From: Chlorella sorokiniana
Lineage: Eukaryota; Chlorophyta; Trebouxiophyceae; Chlorellales; Chlorellaceae
Length of the DNA: 64,000 nt
Direction of reading: 5' to 3'
Assembly (NCBI GenBank): GCA_025917655.1
Contig: CP084615.1
Location: 1,860,001-1,924,000, forward strand
Both the position numbers and the translations under genes were made by a program. The notes below the pieces were generated by a model. That model worked only from the letters and a program-made list of their open reading frames with translations. It was not told where the DNA came from and did no database searches. This document shows positions 1-10,354 of this stretch, in pieces. Numbering within the stretch: position 1 is the first letter of the stretch; each line of letters starts with the position of its first letter.

Positions 1-832
1 TGGCGGCCCGACCGCTCCGTGGCGGTGCCGCTGCGGGGCCCCCTGTCCCACGCCGACCTGCTGGCCCAGCTGGAGCGCCACTTCCCCTCGCCCAACATCT
101 TCTATGCTGTGCGACTGGCGGGCCGCTTCGACTGGGTGAAGGCCCGCTCCGTGCGCAAGCAGGAGGTGGACAGGCGAGTGTGTGTGGTTGGGTGGGCACT
201 GCGAGGGGCACTGCGGTGGGTACTGCACCCCGTGTGGCGCTGCAAGAAGGTGCCCCAGGGGCTGGCACGCACTTCCCCTCCGCACGAGCGAGCCCTTCTC
301 TGCTGCCCGTGTGCCCCCGCAGGCCGCTGCTGGCAGTGGCCAGGGAGCAGGCTGTGTTTGAGCTGGGGCCAGGCAGCGGCACGCTGGCGGGGTTCTGGAG
401 CCCGTCCTACCTGGGCTCCGCGCTGACCGTCCCCCCTTCCACCTGCACTACCTGTCAGGTGGGTGGGTGGGCGCTATGAGGGCCACGCATGCAGGATGCA
501 TCAGGTCGCCCTGAAACCGCATGCTCCTGCGCTTGACGCCCTCCTGCCCCCTCTGCTGTCCCTGCCTTCAGATGACAAGGCACAGGGCGGCCACCTCTTG
601 GACTGCATGCTGCTCGAGGGGGAGGCGCGGATACAGGCACGCCGGCTGGGTGTCCTGCAGGGCGGCCCATGCTCCGCGCCCCGCTCCGCCTCCTTGGGAA
701 GCCCTGCCAGCTGTGCGCCCACACCTGCAGGCCCTGCACCACACCGCCACCGATCTGCCCAAGACGCAAAGCTTTCTGGGTGCAGACCTGACGCGGGACC
801 CGGCCAAAGACCTGGAGGGCGCGGAGAAGTGA
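1..832 (+). CDS. Acetolactate decarboxylase-like protein (5' end outside window)
   Basis: The family converts 2-acetolactate to acetoin. Three pieces match it. The segment at 1-173 carries IFYAVRLAGRFDWVKARSV. The segment from about 323 carries GTLAGFWSPSYLG followed by HLHYLS. The segment at 571-832 starts DDKAQGGHLLDC and ends LGADLTRDPAKDLEGAEK before TGA at 830-832. The H-x-H pair and the His of GGH, eleven residues after the second His, match the three zinc ligands known for this family. The first intron seems to use a GC donor (CAG|GCGAGT, donor at 174). The second runs from about 460 to 570. Two frame breaks are visible: one at the C run near 431-436, where one extra C restores the HLH motif, and one between about 650 and 690. 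The frame is open at base 1, so the N-terminus lies upstream. The fold is mainly known from bacteria and fungi. The family call is firm; cell location is unknown. Confidence 0.8.
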
Positions 833-1449
833 TGGCGGCCGGCAGGCCAGCGGGCTGAAGGGCTCGGTGCCCTCCAGCGGCAGTTGCGTGGGCCCACGCG
901 CCTGGGCAAGTCTCCAGGGTCATGCAGCTTGCATCCCTCCCAGTGAATGATGGAAGCTTCACCCAGCACAGCACAGGGTGGAAAGGCTGCAAGTCAGGCC
1001 GTTGGCAATGCACGGGATGAGCGGTGCGAGAGGATGGTGCGCTGCTGCGAGCGCTGTGGGCATTGAAGGCCGGGACCGGCAGCGAATGACCAGCGCTCTT
1101 CGCCACTGCATTAAGAAGAAGTGAGATTTGTCGGTGGGAAACAACGCAGTTTGGGAGGCAACGCCCTCTTGCCTCGGTCGAGACCAAGTCTCCTTCGGGC
1201 GCTACGCAAGCCCTCCGTAGCCCAAACAGCAGGCTATTAATCCGAATCTTTTTGCTACGAGCGAGGCGCCCACGCAATCAGACCCTCCTTCTGGCGAGGC
1301 CACCGCCGCAGCGTTTGTTCAGCGCTTGCGCAAACAGCAGCTTGCCTGTGCGAGCATCTCTGCTCTCCCTCTTCCTGAAACCAGCGTTTCGTGATTCAAG
1401 TGGGTAACCTGCGGGGTTCTCAGAACATCAGGACAGCGTCAGCGGCAGC
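833..1449. other. Intergenic, no gene seen
   Basis: This stretch of about 620 bp lies between two plus-strand genes. It should hold the 3' UTR of the decarboxylase gene and the promoter and leader of the F-box gene. Reading frames here have no recognisable family and are GC-driven shadows. I see no tRNA, repeat or hairpin that stands out. Confidence 0.5.
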
Positions 1450-4268
1450 ATGGCTGGCGGCCGGAAAGCACGTCGTGATGGCTCGGGCGGCGCCCTTCAG
1501 GGCTGCCCCGCGGGGCCGCCGCCCTCCCTGCTGTGCCTCCCAGCCGAGCTGCTGCTGGGCATCGCGCGGCTGCTGCCCCAGTCGGAGCGCATCGCGTTCA
1601 CCTCGCTGTCCCGCCAGCTGTACCAGCTCAGCCTGGGTGGCGGCGCCCTGTGGGCTGACCTGCACGTTGACCTGGGGTGGCTGGTGCCCGGGTTTGCGCA
1701 CCCGGGCATCTCCCAACACCTGCAGCACTCCCTCAGGTGCGGGCACAGGCCCTCGCGGCATCCACATCTCGTGATGCTTGGCATGCCTGGCGGCGACGAA
1801 CCGCAGCCTCTGCCGCGAGTGGCGGGTGATGCCTGGCCTGCCCTCTGGACGCACCCTGTTGCCGGACCCCTCTGCCTCCTTACGATGTGTCCCCGCTGCC
1901 TGGCGCCGCCCTCGCCGCCCCTCCCTGTAGGATGTGGGTGCAGCGTCGGCGGCACGGCGTTGTCTCGCTGCGCCTCGACTTTCTAGACCACCACAACTTG
2001 GAGAGCAACCTGTGCCTGCTGCCGCTGGTGGCTGCGCTGGCGGGGGAGCTGTCGGGTGCTGGGCTGCGCCGCCTGACCTACAGCTTCACGTGCGACACGC
2101 CGTGGCTGGACGCGCTGCTGCCTCTGGGCCCCTGCTCGCTGGAGGAGCTGGCCATTCTGGAGTGCCACCTGGACCACGTGCCGCTGCCGCTGCCCTCCCT
2201 GGCGCCCTCCCTCACCTCGCTGGCGCTCTCGCTCTGCGAAGGCTTCGCCTCCCATGCGGGAAGCCAGCCAGAGGGCCTGGCGCAGGCGGTGGCCGCCCTG
2301 ACGGGCCTGCAAAGCCTGGCGCTGAACCGTGTGCTGCGGGAGGAAGGTGGGTGGCGGCGGCTGGGCACGTCGGGGGCGGGTTGGCCCAAGCGGCCAGCGG
2401 GCTTTACTGCAGGTTAGCACAGCTTTGCACAGCCATCACGTTGAGCGCTTGTTAGCCTGCTGGGCGTCGGGGCATCCATCCAACGCGCCAGCGGGCCCGG
2501 CCGCCGCCTTTTGTTCTGCTGCCGCTGCTGGCCCCCACTGATGACCTCTTTGCTGGCGCCCCCACCCCCACCCCCACCCTTGTGGTGCAGTTCCACCCAG
2601 CTTCAGCGTCTTGACACGCCTGACGTCGCTGGACCTGGCCGGCAGCTGGGTACCCTCTGTGGAGGACGAGTTGCTGCCGCCCTGCCTGTCCACCCTCATG
2701 CGCCTCGCCCGCCTCGACCTCTCCGACTGCTCCATGCTGTTCCTGCCGGGTGTGGTGCAGGTGAGCCGGGCTGGCCCACTTTGGCTGGTCACACGCTTGG
2801 GAGAGGTGCAGGCGCCTGCCGCATACCCCCCTACCCCCCCCGAGCGCACGCATGGCAGCTGCGCCCGGTGCCCAGCACTCCGGCCGTCCTGCTCCCCGCC
2901 CCGTCGCAGCACTTTACGGGTCTTCGCACGCTGCTGACCTCAGGCAACAGGTTGGGCTACAACGGCGAAGACATGCTGGAGGAGGAGGCGAGCCCGCAGG
3001 GTGTGCCGCTGGCGCTGAGCGCGCTGAGCCAGCTGGAGGAGCTGCGGCTGGACTGCAACCGTGACCTGGACCAGCTGCCCCAGGCGAGCTGCCACTCTGC
3101 GCTCTATTGTCCTGGCTGTCGCCTGCCTGTGTTAGTGATGTGGCCGATGAACAGCGCTTTTGTGACCCAGGTCCCCCTGACAACCCCACTCAGGCTGCGG
3201 AGCTGCGTGCGAAATTATGCACCGCCTGCACGCTGCAGGCTTTCACGGGTCTGACGCGGCTGACGCGACTGATGGTGGGGGCACACCGCTGCCGCCGGGA
3301 CCCTACCTTGGCAATCTGCAGGTGCTGACCTGGCGCCGAGCTAGCCCCAGTCCCGCCCCTGCCACGCCTGCAGCATGCCCCGAAGCAGCCCAGCTCATGC
3401 AACGGAGCTGCTCGCAGTTGCCCCCAGGCCCCGGTTTCACTCCCAACCGCAGGAGCTGAGCCTCGCATTTGCCCTGCAAACAGTGGAGGTACCCCCGGTG
3501 CACGCCGCGTCGCGCCTGCGCCGCCTCAGCTTTCGCGGGCAGCACGCAGTCAGTCGGGGGTGCGGGGCTGCTGGCAGAGGTGGCGGAGCTGCGCTGCCTC
3601 ACCTACCTCGACATTGGCCACCTGCAGATTGCCAGGTGGGCACCCCTCTCCCCCAGCCCCCCTCTCCCTCCCTCCTCTGCGCTTGTGGCCCCGCGTCTGG
3701 CAAGGCCCTTGCCAGGGTGGCAAGCTACTGCAGAGGGGGCTACGCTACAAGGCCACCAGGTACGGTCGGCCCGCTCGGCGCGCGCCGCCAAGCACCCCAT
3801 CCTGCGGCCCCTTGGGCCCGCTTGCAGGCTGCCTGCGGGCCCGTATGCGCAGGGCCTGCAGGAGCTGGCGGCTGCCCACGCGGCGCGGCACTCCACCGGC
3901 CTCATGAGCTCGCTGCCGGCCCTGCCCGCGCTGCGTCGCCTCGACTGGATGGGCAACAAGCGGGTGGGGGTGGGGCCGCTGCGCCACCTGCTGGACCGAG
4001 CGCCGCGGCTGCAGGTGGAAGGGGGCGGGGGCGGTCCCTGGTTGCGATGCCCGGCCTGTGAACAAACCCCGCCATGTCGACCCTTTCCTTGCCCCCACCC
4101 CTGGCCGTACGAATCAAACCCAATAGCTACTTGCATGTTGTTTGGTGCGCCCTTTGAGGGTTGTAGGTGCTGTACATCCGCCGTGAGGGACTCACTGCCA
4201 CCGGCTTCAGGATGCTGCGGGAGGCGCAGCTGGAGCTGGACCCCAGCATGGGCCAGCTGAGCTTTTAG
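1450..4268 (+). CDS. F-box / leucine-rich-repeat protein
   Basis: Predicted substrate-recognition subunit of an SCF-type ubiquitin ligase. The first exon, from the ATG at 1450, holds an F-box-like segment: LPAELLLGIARLLPQSERIA then LYQLSLGGGALWADL. Later exons carry LRR-like units such as LEELAILECHLDHVPLPLP, LTRLTSLDLAGSW and LSQLEELRLDCNRDLDQLP. Exons by splice sites: 1450-1736, 1931-2346, 2591-2760, 2910-3083, 3239-3321, 3453-3635, 3828-4014 and 4167-4268, ending QLSF-stop. The intron after 3083 has a GC donor (CAG|GCGAGC). The frame changes inside exon 6 near 3545-3575, in a G-rich stretch, probably an indel. The F-box is divergent, so a plain LRR protein cannot be excluded. The target is unknown. 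Confidence 0.75.
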
Positions 4269-4923
4269 AATCCCGATCGGCCCATAGGTGCCGCCTGCGG
4301 CTCTCATCGCGGCTTTGTCGCGGCCTCATAAGCGGCCGACCACGCGAAGCCTGCATGCACAGGCGCAGTCTTGCACAGTCACTCACACCAAGCATATGGA
4401 GCGCTGCCTCTTTTCCATCATGCAAGGCGCTTGCACAGAGAGCTCCAAACCACTGCTGAATGAGGGACAATGCTGTTGGTTCAATGTCCCCAACGGCATC
4501 AACAATTCACCTGCTGCCATGTTGCCTTTCGCTGCACTGCACCGCTGCAGTACCACTGCTGGCAGCCGCAGTGCGCATGCGACGCTCTTGGTGCAGCAAT
4601 CATGTTTCAAGGCTGCGCATCCTATAGTCAGAGAGCTGCAAGGTATGTCGAGCGCAAAACAAGGGGGAGCAGTTGGAATGGAGCTGAGAGCTGGCTCTGT
4701 GCACATGCACCGCCATCTGCCAGGGTGCATGTGACACCCTGCCAGATGGCGCAGGCCGCGGGCACCTCGCTGTGATTAGTGGCCCTTGCACAGAAATTCA
4801 TGCTTTGCAATCGCATGTCGTTGCAACAAATCATTTCGTACAAAACGCGCAGACTTGGGGGCCGCTGAAAGCTCGGTGCCTACGCAGCTTTGTAGGGGCT
4901 TGTGGCCTGCATCGAAAGTTAAC
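4269..4923. other. Intergenic with one strong hairpin
   Basis: This 655-bp spacer between two plus-strand genes is less GC-rich than the exons around it. Apart from the inverted repeat at 4711-4751 I see no gene, tRNA or mobile element. Confidence 0.5.
4711..4751. repeat. 17-bp inverted repeat with 7-nt loop
   Basis: The arms at 4711-4727 and 4735-4751 are reverse complements except for one internal mismatch (C opposite C), separated by CATGTGA. Either strand would fold into a stable stem-loop. It lies 443 bp after the F-box stop and 173 bp before the next start codon, so it could sit in a 3' UTR, a 5' leader or a small-RNA hairpin. Confidence 0.7.
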
Positions 4924-7080
4924 ATGTCTCAGGCGATCGTGTTCGATAGCCAGGCCTGGGGCTCGCAAGAGGTTACCGCCGCAGCCGCGGAGTCGCAGGT
5001 CTTCACCCGTGCCAAGGACACAGAAGCGCATTCTGAAACGTGAGTATATATCGACAAGGCTGTAACCAGCTGTGGCCAAGCCTTCTCACCTAGCAACTTT
5101 GGGTTGCGGCGGAAGCGGCGGCTTAACGGGTATCTCAAGTCGCTCTTGTCCTGTCTGCCTCTGCTCCCGCTTGCAGCCCTGGGCCCCGCGCCGCCAAGGG
5201 CGCCGCGGTGGTGGTGGTGGGCGCCGGTTTCGCGGGCCTGCTGGCGGCGCACTTCCTGGCGGCGGCGCACGGCTGCCGGGTGGAGGTGTACGACAAGCGG
5301 GCGCACCCGGGCCCCCTGCCCATGCGGGCGGGCGACGAGGACGAGGACGACCGCGCCTTTGCCCTCTCCATGAACGTGCGCGGCTCGGCGGCGGTGGCCG
5401 CGGCGGGGCTGGACCCAGACTTTGCGGAGGTGCCGGGGGCCCACATGGCCCTGGTGCGGGACCAGGTGATGGCGCGCGGCGACGGCCTGCCCGCCCGCGG
5501 CGGCGACCGCGGCTCCACCCTCACCGTCCCCTTTGCCCAGCCGCGCGTGGTGGGCAGCCGCCAGGCCTTTGTGCGCGCGCTGCTGCACCAGATCGAGCGG
5601 GCGGCGGCAGCCCGCGGCGGCGGCGGCGGCATCGCCTTCGCCTGGGGCGCCTCCTTTGTAAGCGCCGACCTGGCGGCCCGTACCGCCACCTTCCAGCTGG
5701 GCGATGGCAGTACCGTCGTCCGCCCCTACGACCTGCTGGTGGGGGCGGACGGGTACTACAGCCGTGTGCGGCGGGCAGCTGCCGCGCAGGCGCCGCAGCT
5801 GGTGGTGGAGACGTCGCCGCCCAACCGCCAGTACAAGGTGGTGCGCGGGCTGCGCCCGTGGCCCACCTGCCCCTCGGCCCCGTCCCCGGCAGCGGCGGCT
5901 GCGGCCGCATGTACATGGTGCAGGAGGCGGCGGCGGGGCTGCGGGGCGCGGGCGGCGGCGCCCCGCCACCCTCTTCCTCAGCCAGCCGAGCGAGGAGTGC
6001 GGCGTGACGGCGGTGCTGACCATGGCGCACCCGCGCTGGCAGGGGCTGCAGGGCAGGGAGCAGTATGCGCGCCTGCTGGCCGCCAGCTTCCCCTCGCTGC
6101 CGCCCGCCTGGGCTGAGGAGGTGAGCTGCGGCACAGCCGCGACCAACGGTACAGGAGGGGGAAGCAGGAGGAGGGAAGGGGTGAAACATGCTGCCAGCCG
6201 GGGCTGACGTCGTGGCGGGCGGTGCTACCGGGCTGCTTTTTCGCGGCCCAGCTGGTTCTCTCGCCTCCAATGCTGCCGCCCTCCCCCCCGCTTCCCCATC
6301 GTCGAGCAGATGTCGGCCCAGCTGGCGGTGCGGCCGCTGTTTGAGACGGGCATGCAGGCGCGGTGCAGCCAGCTGCACGCCGCCGGCCTGGTGCTGCTGG
6401 GCGACGCCGCCCACGCCGTCTCCCCCGCCACCAGCAACGGCATGAACTCGGCGCTGGAGGACGCGCTCGTGCTGTCGGCGGTGAGGGGGCGGCGGCACGC
6501 CTGGGGGCGGTGTGCATGCATGCGCTGCCTGCTTGAAGCTGGGGCTTCTGAGGGGAGGGTGGGCAGCAGTTGCTTCTTGCTGGGCCACGCTGCGAGGAAC
6601 TGCGCCGCGCCAGCCAGCGGCGGGCAGGTTGCGTAGGTTGGTAGCGCGTGCCCGCTGCCGCCCCGCTCACCCGGCCCGACCCTGGACACTGCCCCCTCCC
6701 CCTCCCCCCTCCAGTCCCTGGAGCGCGTTGGCGGCGACCTGGCGGCGCTGCCCGCGGCCTTCACCCGTGCGCGGCTGCAGGATGCTCACGCCCTGCAGTG
6801 GCTGGATCGCGCCATGTCGGCTATGGCGGGGCGGGGCGGCGACGGCGCAGCGTACAAGCTCTGCGTGGCGGTGCGCATGCTGCTGGGCAAGGCCACGGGC
6901 GGCTGGGTGCGGCCCCACGCCTTCGTGGCCCTCAAGGATGGCAGCCTGCCGTACGCAGAGGCGCGGCGGGCTGCGGAGCGGGATGCAGCGCTGGCCCGCG
7001 TCCTAACCACGGGCGCTGGCGTCACGCTGGTGGCAGGCGCGGCCGCCACGGCGCTGGGCACGCTCCGCGGCGGCCGGTGA
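4924..7080 (+). CDS. FAD-dependent monooxygenase, kynurenine 3-monooxygenase-like
   Basis: Flavoprotein hydroxylase of the PHBH/KMO superfamily. The N-terminal dinucleotide fold has the GxGxxG signature in AAVVVVGAGFAGLLAAHFL, closed by VEVYDKR. The DG motif is LLVGADGYYSRVRR. The GD motif that binds the ribityl chain is LVLLGDAAHAVSPATSNGMN. Exons: 4924-5039 (MSQAIVFDSQAWGS...), 5177-6120, 6310-6480, 6715-7080. The C-terminus has a hydrophobic run (GAGVTLVAGAAATALGTL) before the last RGGR, compatible with the membrane anchor of eukaryotic KMO. Two frame changes fall between about 5860 and 5990. Here the order PNRQYKVV, GRMYMVQEA, TLFLSQPSEECGV is conserved but in three frames, so an indel pair or a missed small intron is likely. 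The substrate is inferred; the usual KMO GD segment differs, so another aromatic substrate is possible. Confidence 0.78.
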
Positions 7081-7755
7081 CCCTTGCGGCATCCCCTTGG
7101 TGTGGCAGCTGTGCGCTGCTTGGGCCCCCATCCCTGGGGTAATGCTCAGCTGCTGATGTGCTTCACTGTCAACGTTGCCTCCCCTTGAACCGTTCTTGAC
7201 CCACCCTTCACTCGACCAGGGCCCATCCACCAGGTTCTCCTACCATCACCACCTAATAATTCTCCTCAAACGTTGACCTGCTGCTACACACATTCCTCTC
7301 TGTAGTACATTTTGTGTTGCAGCCTTCAAGTTGACCTCCGTGGCTATCAAAACTCCTGTGACGAGTGTATGGCAAACTGCAGCACAGCAAAGCTGGGCGA
7401 GTCCAGCTGCAAGCCAGGGGGCGGAAGGGCGGTGCGGCTGCTGTGCGCGGTGACGCAGCATGGGGCAGCCAAGCGCAGATGATTCCGAGGCGCGTTTCGT
7501 GACTTCAAGGGAGCCGTATCTCTAGCACCCATCATTTCCGCGCGTTGCATGGGCCCTTGGGCGCTGTAAGGCAGGTTCTGTAAAGGAAGGATGGCATGGA
7601 CTGGGAGGCCGATAAGCAATTCCACCGTTTTGGAGACAGTTGCATCATACACGCGCCCAACAGAACCGGTGCGCTTAGAGAGTCAGATCACTTCTTCGGG
7701 TGCCCAGCGTTTACTTTCCCTGGGAACAGTTGACATCCATTGTTGAGGCTGCAGG
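7081..7755. other. Intergenic, no gene seen
   Basis: About 675 bp between two plus-strand genes, noticeably more AT-rich than the exons. It should hold the 3' UTR of the monooxygenase gene and the promoter of the OTU gene. No structured RNA, repeat or conserved frame is visible. Confidence 0.5.
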
Positions 7756-9500
7756 ATGCATCGAAGCGGGAAGAGGGTAACGGGCAGCAGCTTTCAGCGG
7801 TAAGTCCTCTGCCGCCCCGCTAGCAGGTTTGCCGTCTGCTGCACCCACCTCACCTCCAGTGCCTGCCGCGCTGCAGACGCCCAGCGCAGACCCCGAGCTG
7901 TGGGCCGCAATCTATGCAAGCCTGGACGAGCAGGGCAAGCAGCGGCGGCGGCACCTGGCGCGGCACCTGTCGGACGCGGCGCCCGAACTGGCGGCGCGGC
8001 TGCGCTGCGAGCGGCTGGAGCTGCAGCGCTGCTCCGCGGAAGGCGTCACGTATTTCCTCGACCCCGAGGAGGCCGCAGCGGAGCGGAGCCGCGGCTGCGG
8101 CAGCGAACATGCCGGCGGCAGCGGCTGGGGCTCGGGCGGCGCGCGGGGGCGACTCGGGGCTCGTCCTGCCCTCCTTTGCCGCCTACCCGGCCGCGGTGCG
8201 GGACGCGGTGCTGGGCCAGCTGTGCAACGAGGCGCTGCTGCAGGAGGCGGAGGCGGCGGGGGTCATCAACTGCGTGCCCGGCTGCACGGCGCAGCTGGTG
8301 CTGGCCACGCTGGGCGACGGCAACTGCCTCGCCCACGCGTGCTCCCTGGGCACGTGGGGCGTGCACGACCGAGACGCCCGCCTGCGCGCCGCCATGCGCG
8401 CCACCATGGCGCACGCGGGCGCGGGCGCCGCCATCCGCGCGCGGTTTGAGCGCCAGCTGGCGGCCGCCGGCATTCCGCGCGAGGGCTGGGATGTTGAGTG
8501 GCAGCGCGAGCTGGCATCCCTGGCTGACAGCAGCACGTACCTCTCAGGCAGGCTGCACTGGAGGGGAAGTGTGTATTTGTGTGTGTGTGTCCGTGTGGGT
8601 GCGGAGGGCAGGGGCTGCACCTTGCATATGCCCTGGCGCCAGGCTCCCGGAAGCGGTCGCTGCATGCAGCAGCAGGGGCCTGCATCGCCGCTGGCCTGCT
8701 TCCCCGTGCACCCACACCCTGCACTGCTGCTCTGCCCACCCCCCACCCTCTGCTCTCCCCTGCCACTCCCTCCCTCCGCCCCCTCCAAAGCAGACGTGCA
8801 CGTCTTCACGCTGGCCAACGTGCTGCGCCGCCCGCTGGTCATTTACGGCGACGAGCAGGCGGCGGCGCAGCCGCGCTGTCGGGCATCTTCCTGCCCCTGC
8901 TGTGGCCCGACCCCTCCTCGCAGTGCAGCCGCCAGCCGGTGGCGGTGCTGTACGGCTGGAGCCACTTCTCCCTGCTGTGCACGGTGGCTGGGGAGGGCCC
9001 CGCCACCCCGCCGCTGCTGCCGCTCAGCACGCGGGACGGCCCGCTGCAGCCGCGCTTCCTCACCGCGGAGGAGGAGGCGGCGGCGGCGGCGCCGCCCAGC
9101 GGCAGCTACGACAGCAGCGGCGGCGGCGCCGCCCGACCCGCCGCTGCGCCTGCTGCGCCGCTACCTGGACGCCGAGCGCCTCTTCAACGGCACGCTGGGG
9201 GTGCGGCTGTCAGGTGGGCCGCGCCGCTGGGCAGCCTGTGCGCATGCGGGCGGTGCAGCTGGCTGCATGCAGCTGGCTGCACAGGCTGGCCCAGGCTGTG
9301 CTGACAAGCTTGCTCGGCTGCCACGCACGCCAGCTATGCCGTTCATGCTGGCTGGCCACCCCTCCCGCCCCTGCCGCCATGGCCCCCCCAGAGGCGCCCG
9401 CCCCCACGTGCTGGTCGACCTGCTGGGCAGCACCTTCTTGCGGCAAGCAGCCCAAGCACAGGCTGACGAGGCTGAAGCAGCTGGCCAGGCGCCGCCCTAG
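7756..9500 (+). CDS. OTU-family deubiquitinase, A20/OTUD7-like
   Basis: Cysteine protease that removes ubiquitin. The catalytic Cys is in LGDGNCLAHACS, followed by GTWGVHDRDARLR, the Cys-loop pattern of the A20/Cezanne branch. The central part DVHVFTLANVLRRPLVIYGD and then GIFLPLLWP keeps the A20-type order. The catalytic His is in YGWSHFSLL. An N-terminal helical part (PELWAAIYASLDEQGKQRRR) precedes the OTU core. The protein ends after PHVLVDLLGSTFLRQAAQ with stop at 9498-9500. The intron after about 8547 has a possible GC donor. Further introns run to about 8791 and from about 9213 to about 9390. Frame breaks occur near 8100-8180, 8870 and 9120-9135, all in G/C-rich runs. The start is unresolved: an ATG at 7756 followed by a strong GTAAGT donor is the best candidate, but its phase does not join cleanly. 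No zinc fingers of animal A20 are seen. Confidence 0.75.
8579..8590. repeat. (GT)n microsatellite in OTU intron
   Basis: A short GT run within a wider GT-rich stretch (about 8569-8605), inside the OTU gene intron close to its 5' end. Confidence 0.6.
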
Positions 9501-10354
9501 CACTCCCTCCCTTTTCACACCTTGCTCCTTTGCCACCTCGCTGGATCGATCCGTGTGACAGGGGCGGGTCGCGAAGCAGTGGACAGCGGTGAGAGGTGGG
9601 CAGGGGCCACCCGCCCGGCACTGGGGCGCTCAAAGCGGCTGCTGGAGCAATGCAGGAAGGGGATGGGGCAAATGTGCACTGCAGTACGGAGGCGGGAGGA
9701 AGAGGATGGCAGAACCCCGGGTCAAACAAAAAAATGGTCAACATGTCTAGGCACACGAAAACAGCGCACAGGGTTTGGGGTCCCGGAAACGCGGGCCTAA
9801 GGTCAGGCGCTCTTCAGGCAAACCAGGCACACAACCTCAAATATGAAGGCACAATGCGGCAGAAACAACAACATGAAAGCGGCGCGTGGAGTTCAAACGG
9901 GGCAACGGGGCAGCCGAGCGACGCGGCGCCATGTTCGGCGCGGCGCGGCAGGCAATGTGCTCGGCGGCCGCACCCAGGCTGCATGCGATAGAGTAAGGTA
10001 GGGTGTTGGGCAGGGTCAGCAAACGCGATCGGCAACAGCAAGACGTACGTTGGGTGAGGAGGTGCGCGCAGGCCACGGACGGCGGGAGGGGGACCGTGGT
10101 GGAAGGTGGGGGTGGGGGCGGGTGGGGCGATGAGGCGCTACCCCGCCTGACGGCCAGCCAAGGCCTCACACCATGCCTGCCGCAATGGCGGCAGGCGGCT
10201 GGCGCAGCAGACCGCAGGGATGAGGCAAAGGTTCGACGTGGGGGTGGGTTCAACTAGACACAAAAGGAACGACCAACGCTGTCGGTGCGCTAGTTTTAGA
10301 AGTGCAACGGCGCAGGCAGCCGCCGCGCGTGGCATGCGGCGGGCGCTCAGCGCC
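9501..10354. other. Convergent 3' region, no gene seen
   Basis: About 850 bp between the ends of the OTU gene (+) and the GATA gene (-). It contains a perfect short hairpin at 10175-10196. Frames here have no family resemblance. It should hold both 3' UTRs. Confidence 0.5.
10175..10196. repeat. 9-bp perfect inverted repeat, 4-nt loop
   Basis: GCCTGCCGC at 10175-10183 pairs with GCGGCAGGC at 10188-10196 around AATG. It lies about 160 bp beyond the GATA stop codon, so it may be part of that 3' UTR on the minus strand. Confidence 0.6.

Noticed and set aside
5860-5990. Programmed frameshifting in the monooxygenase
   Set aside because: Similar breaks occur in many unrelated genes here at homopolymers, so assembly error or a missed mini-intron is simpler.
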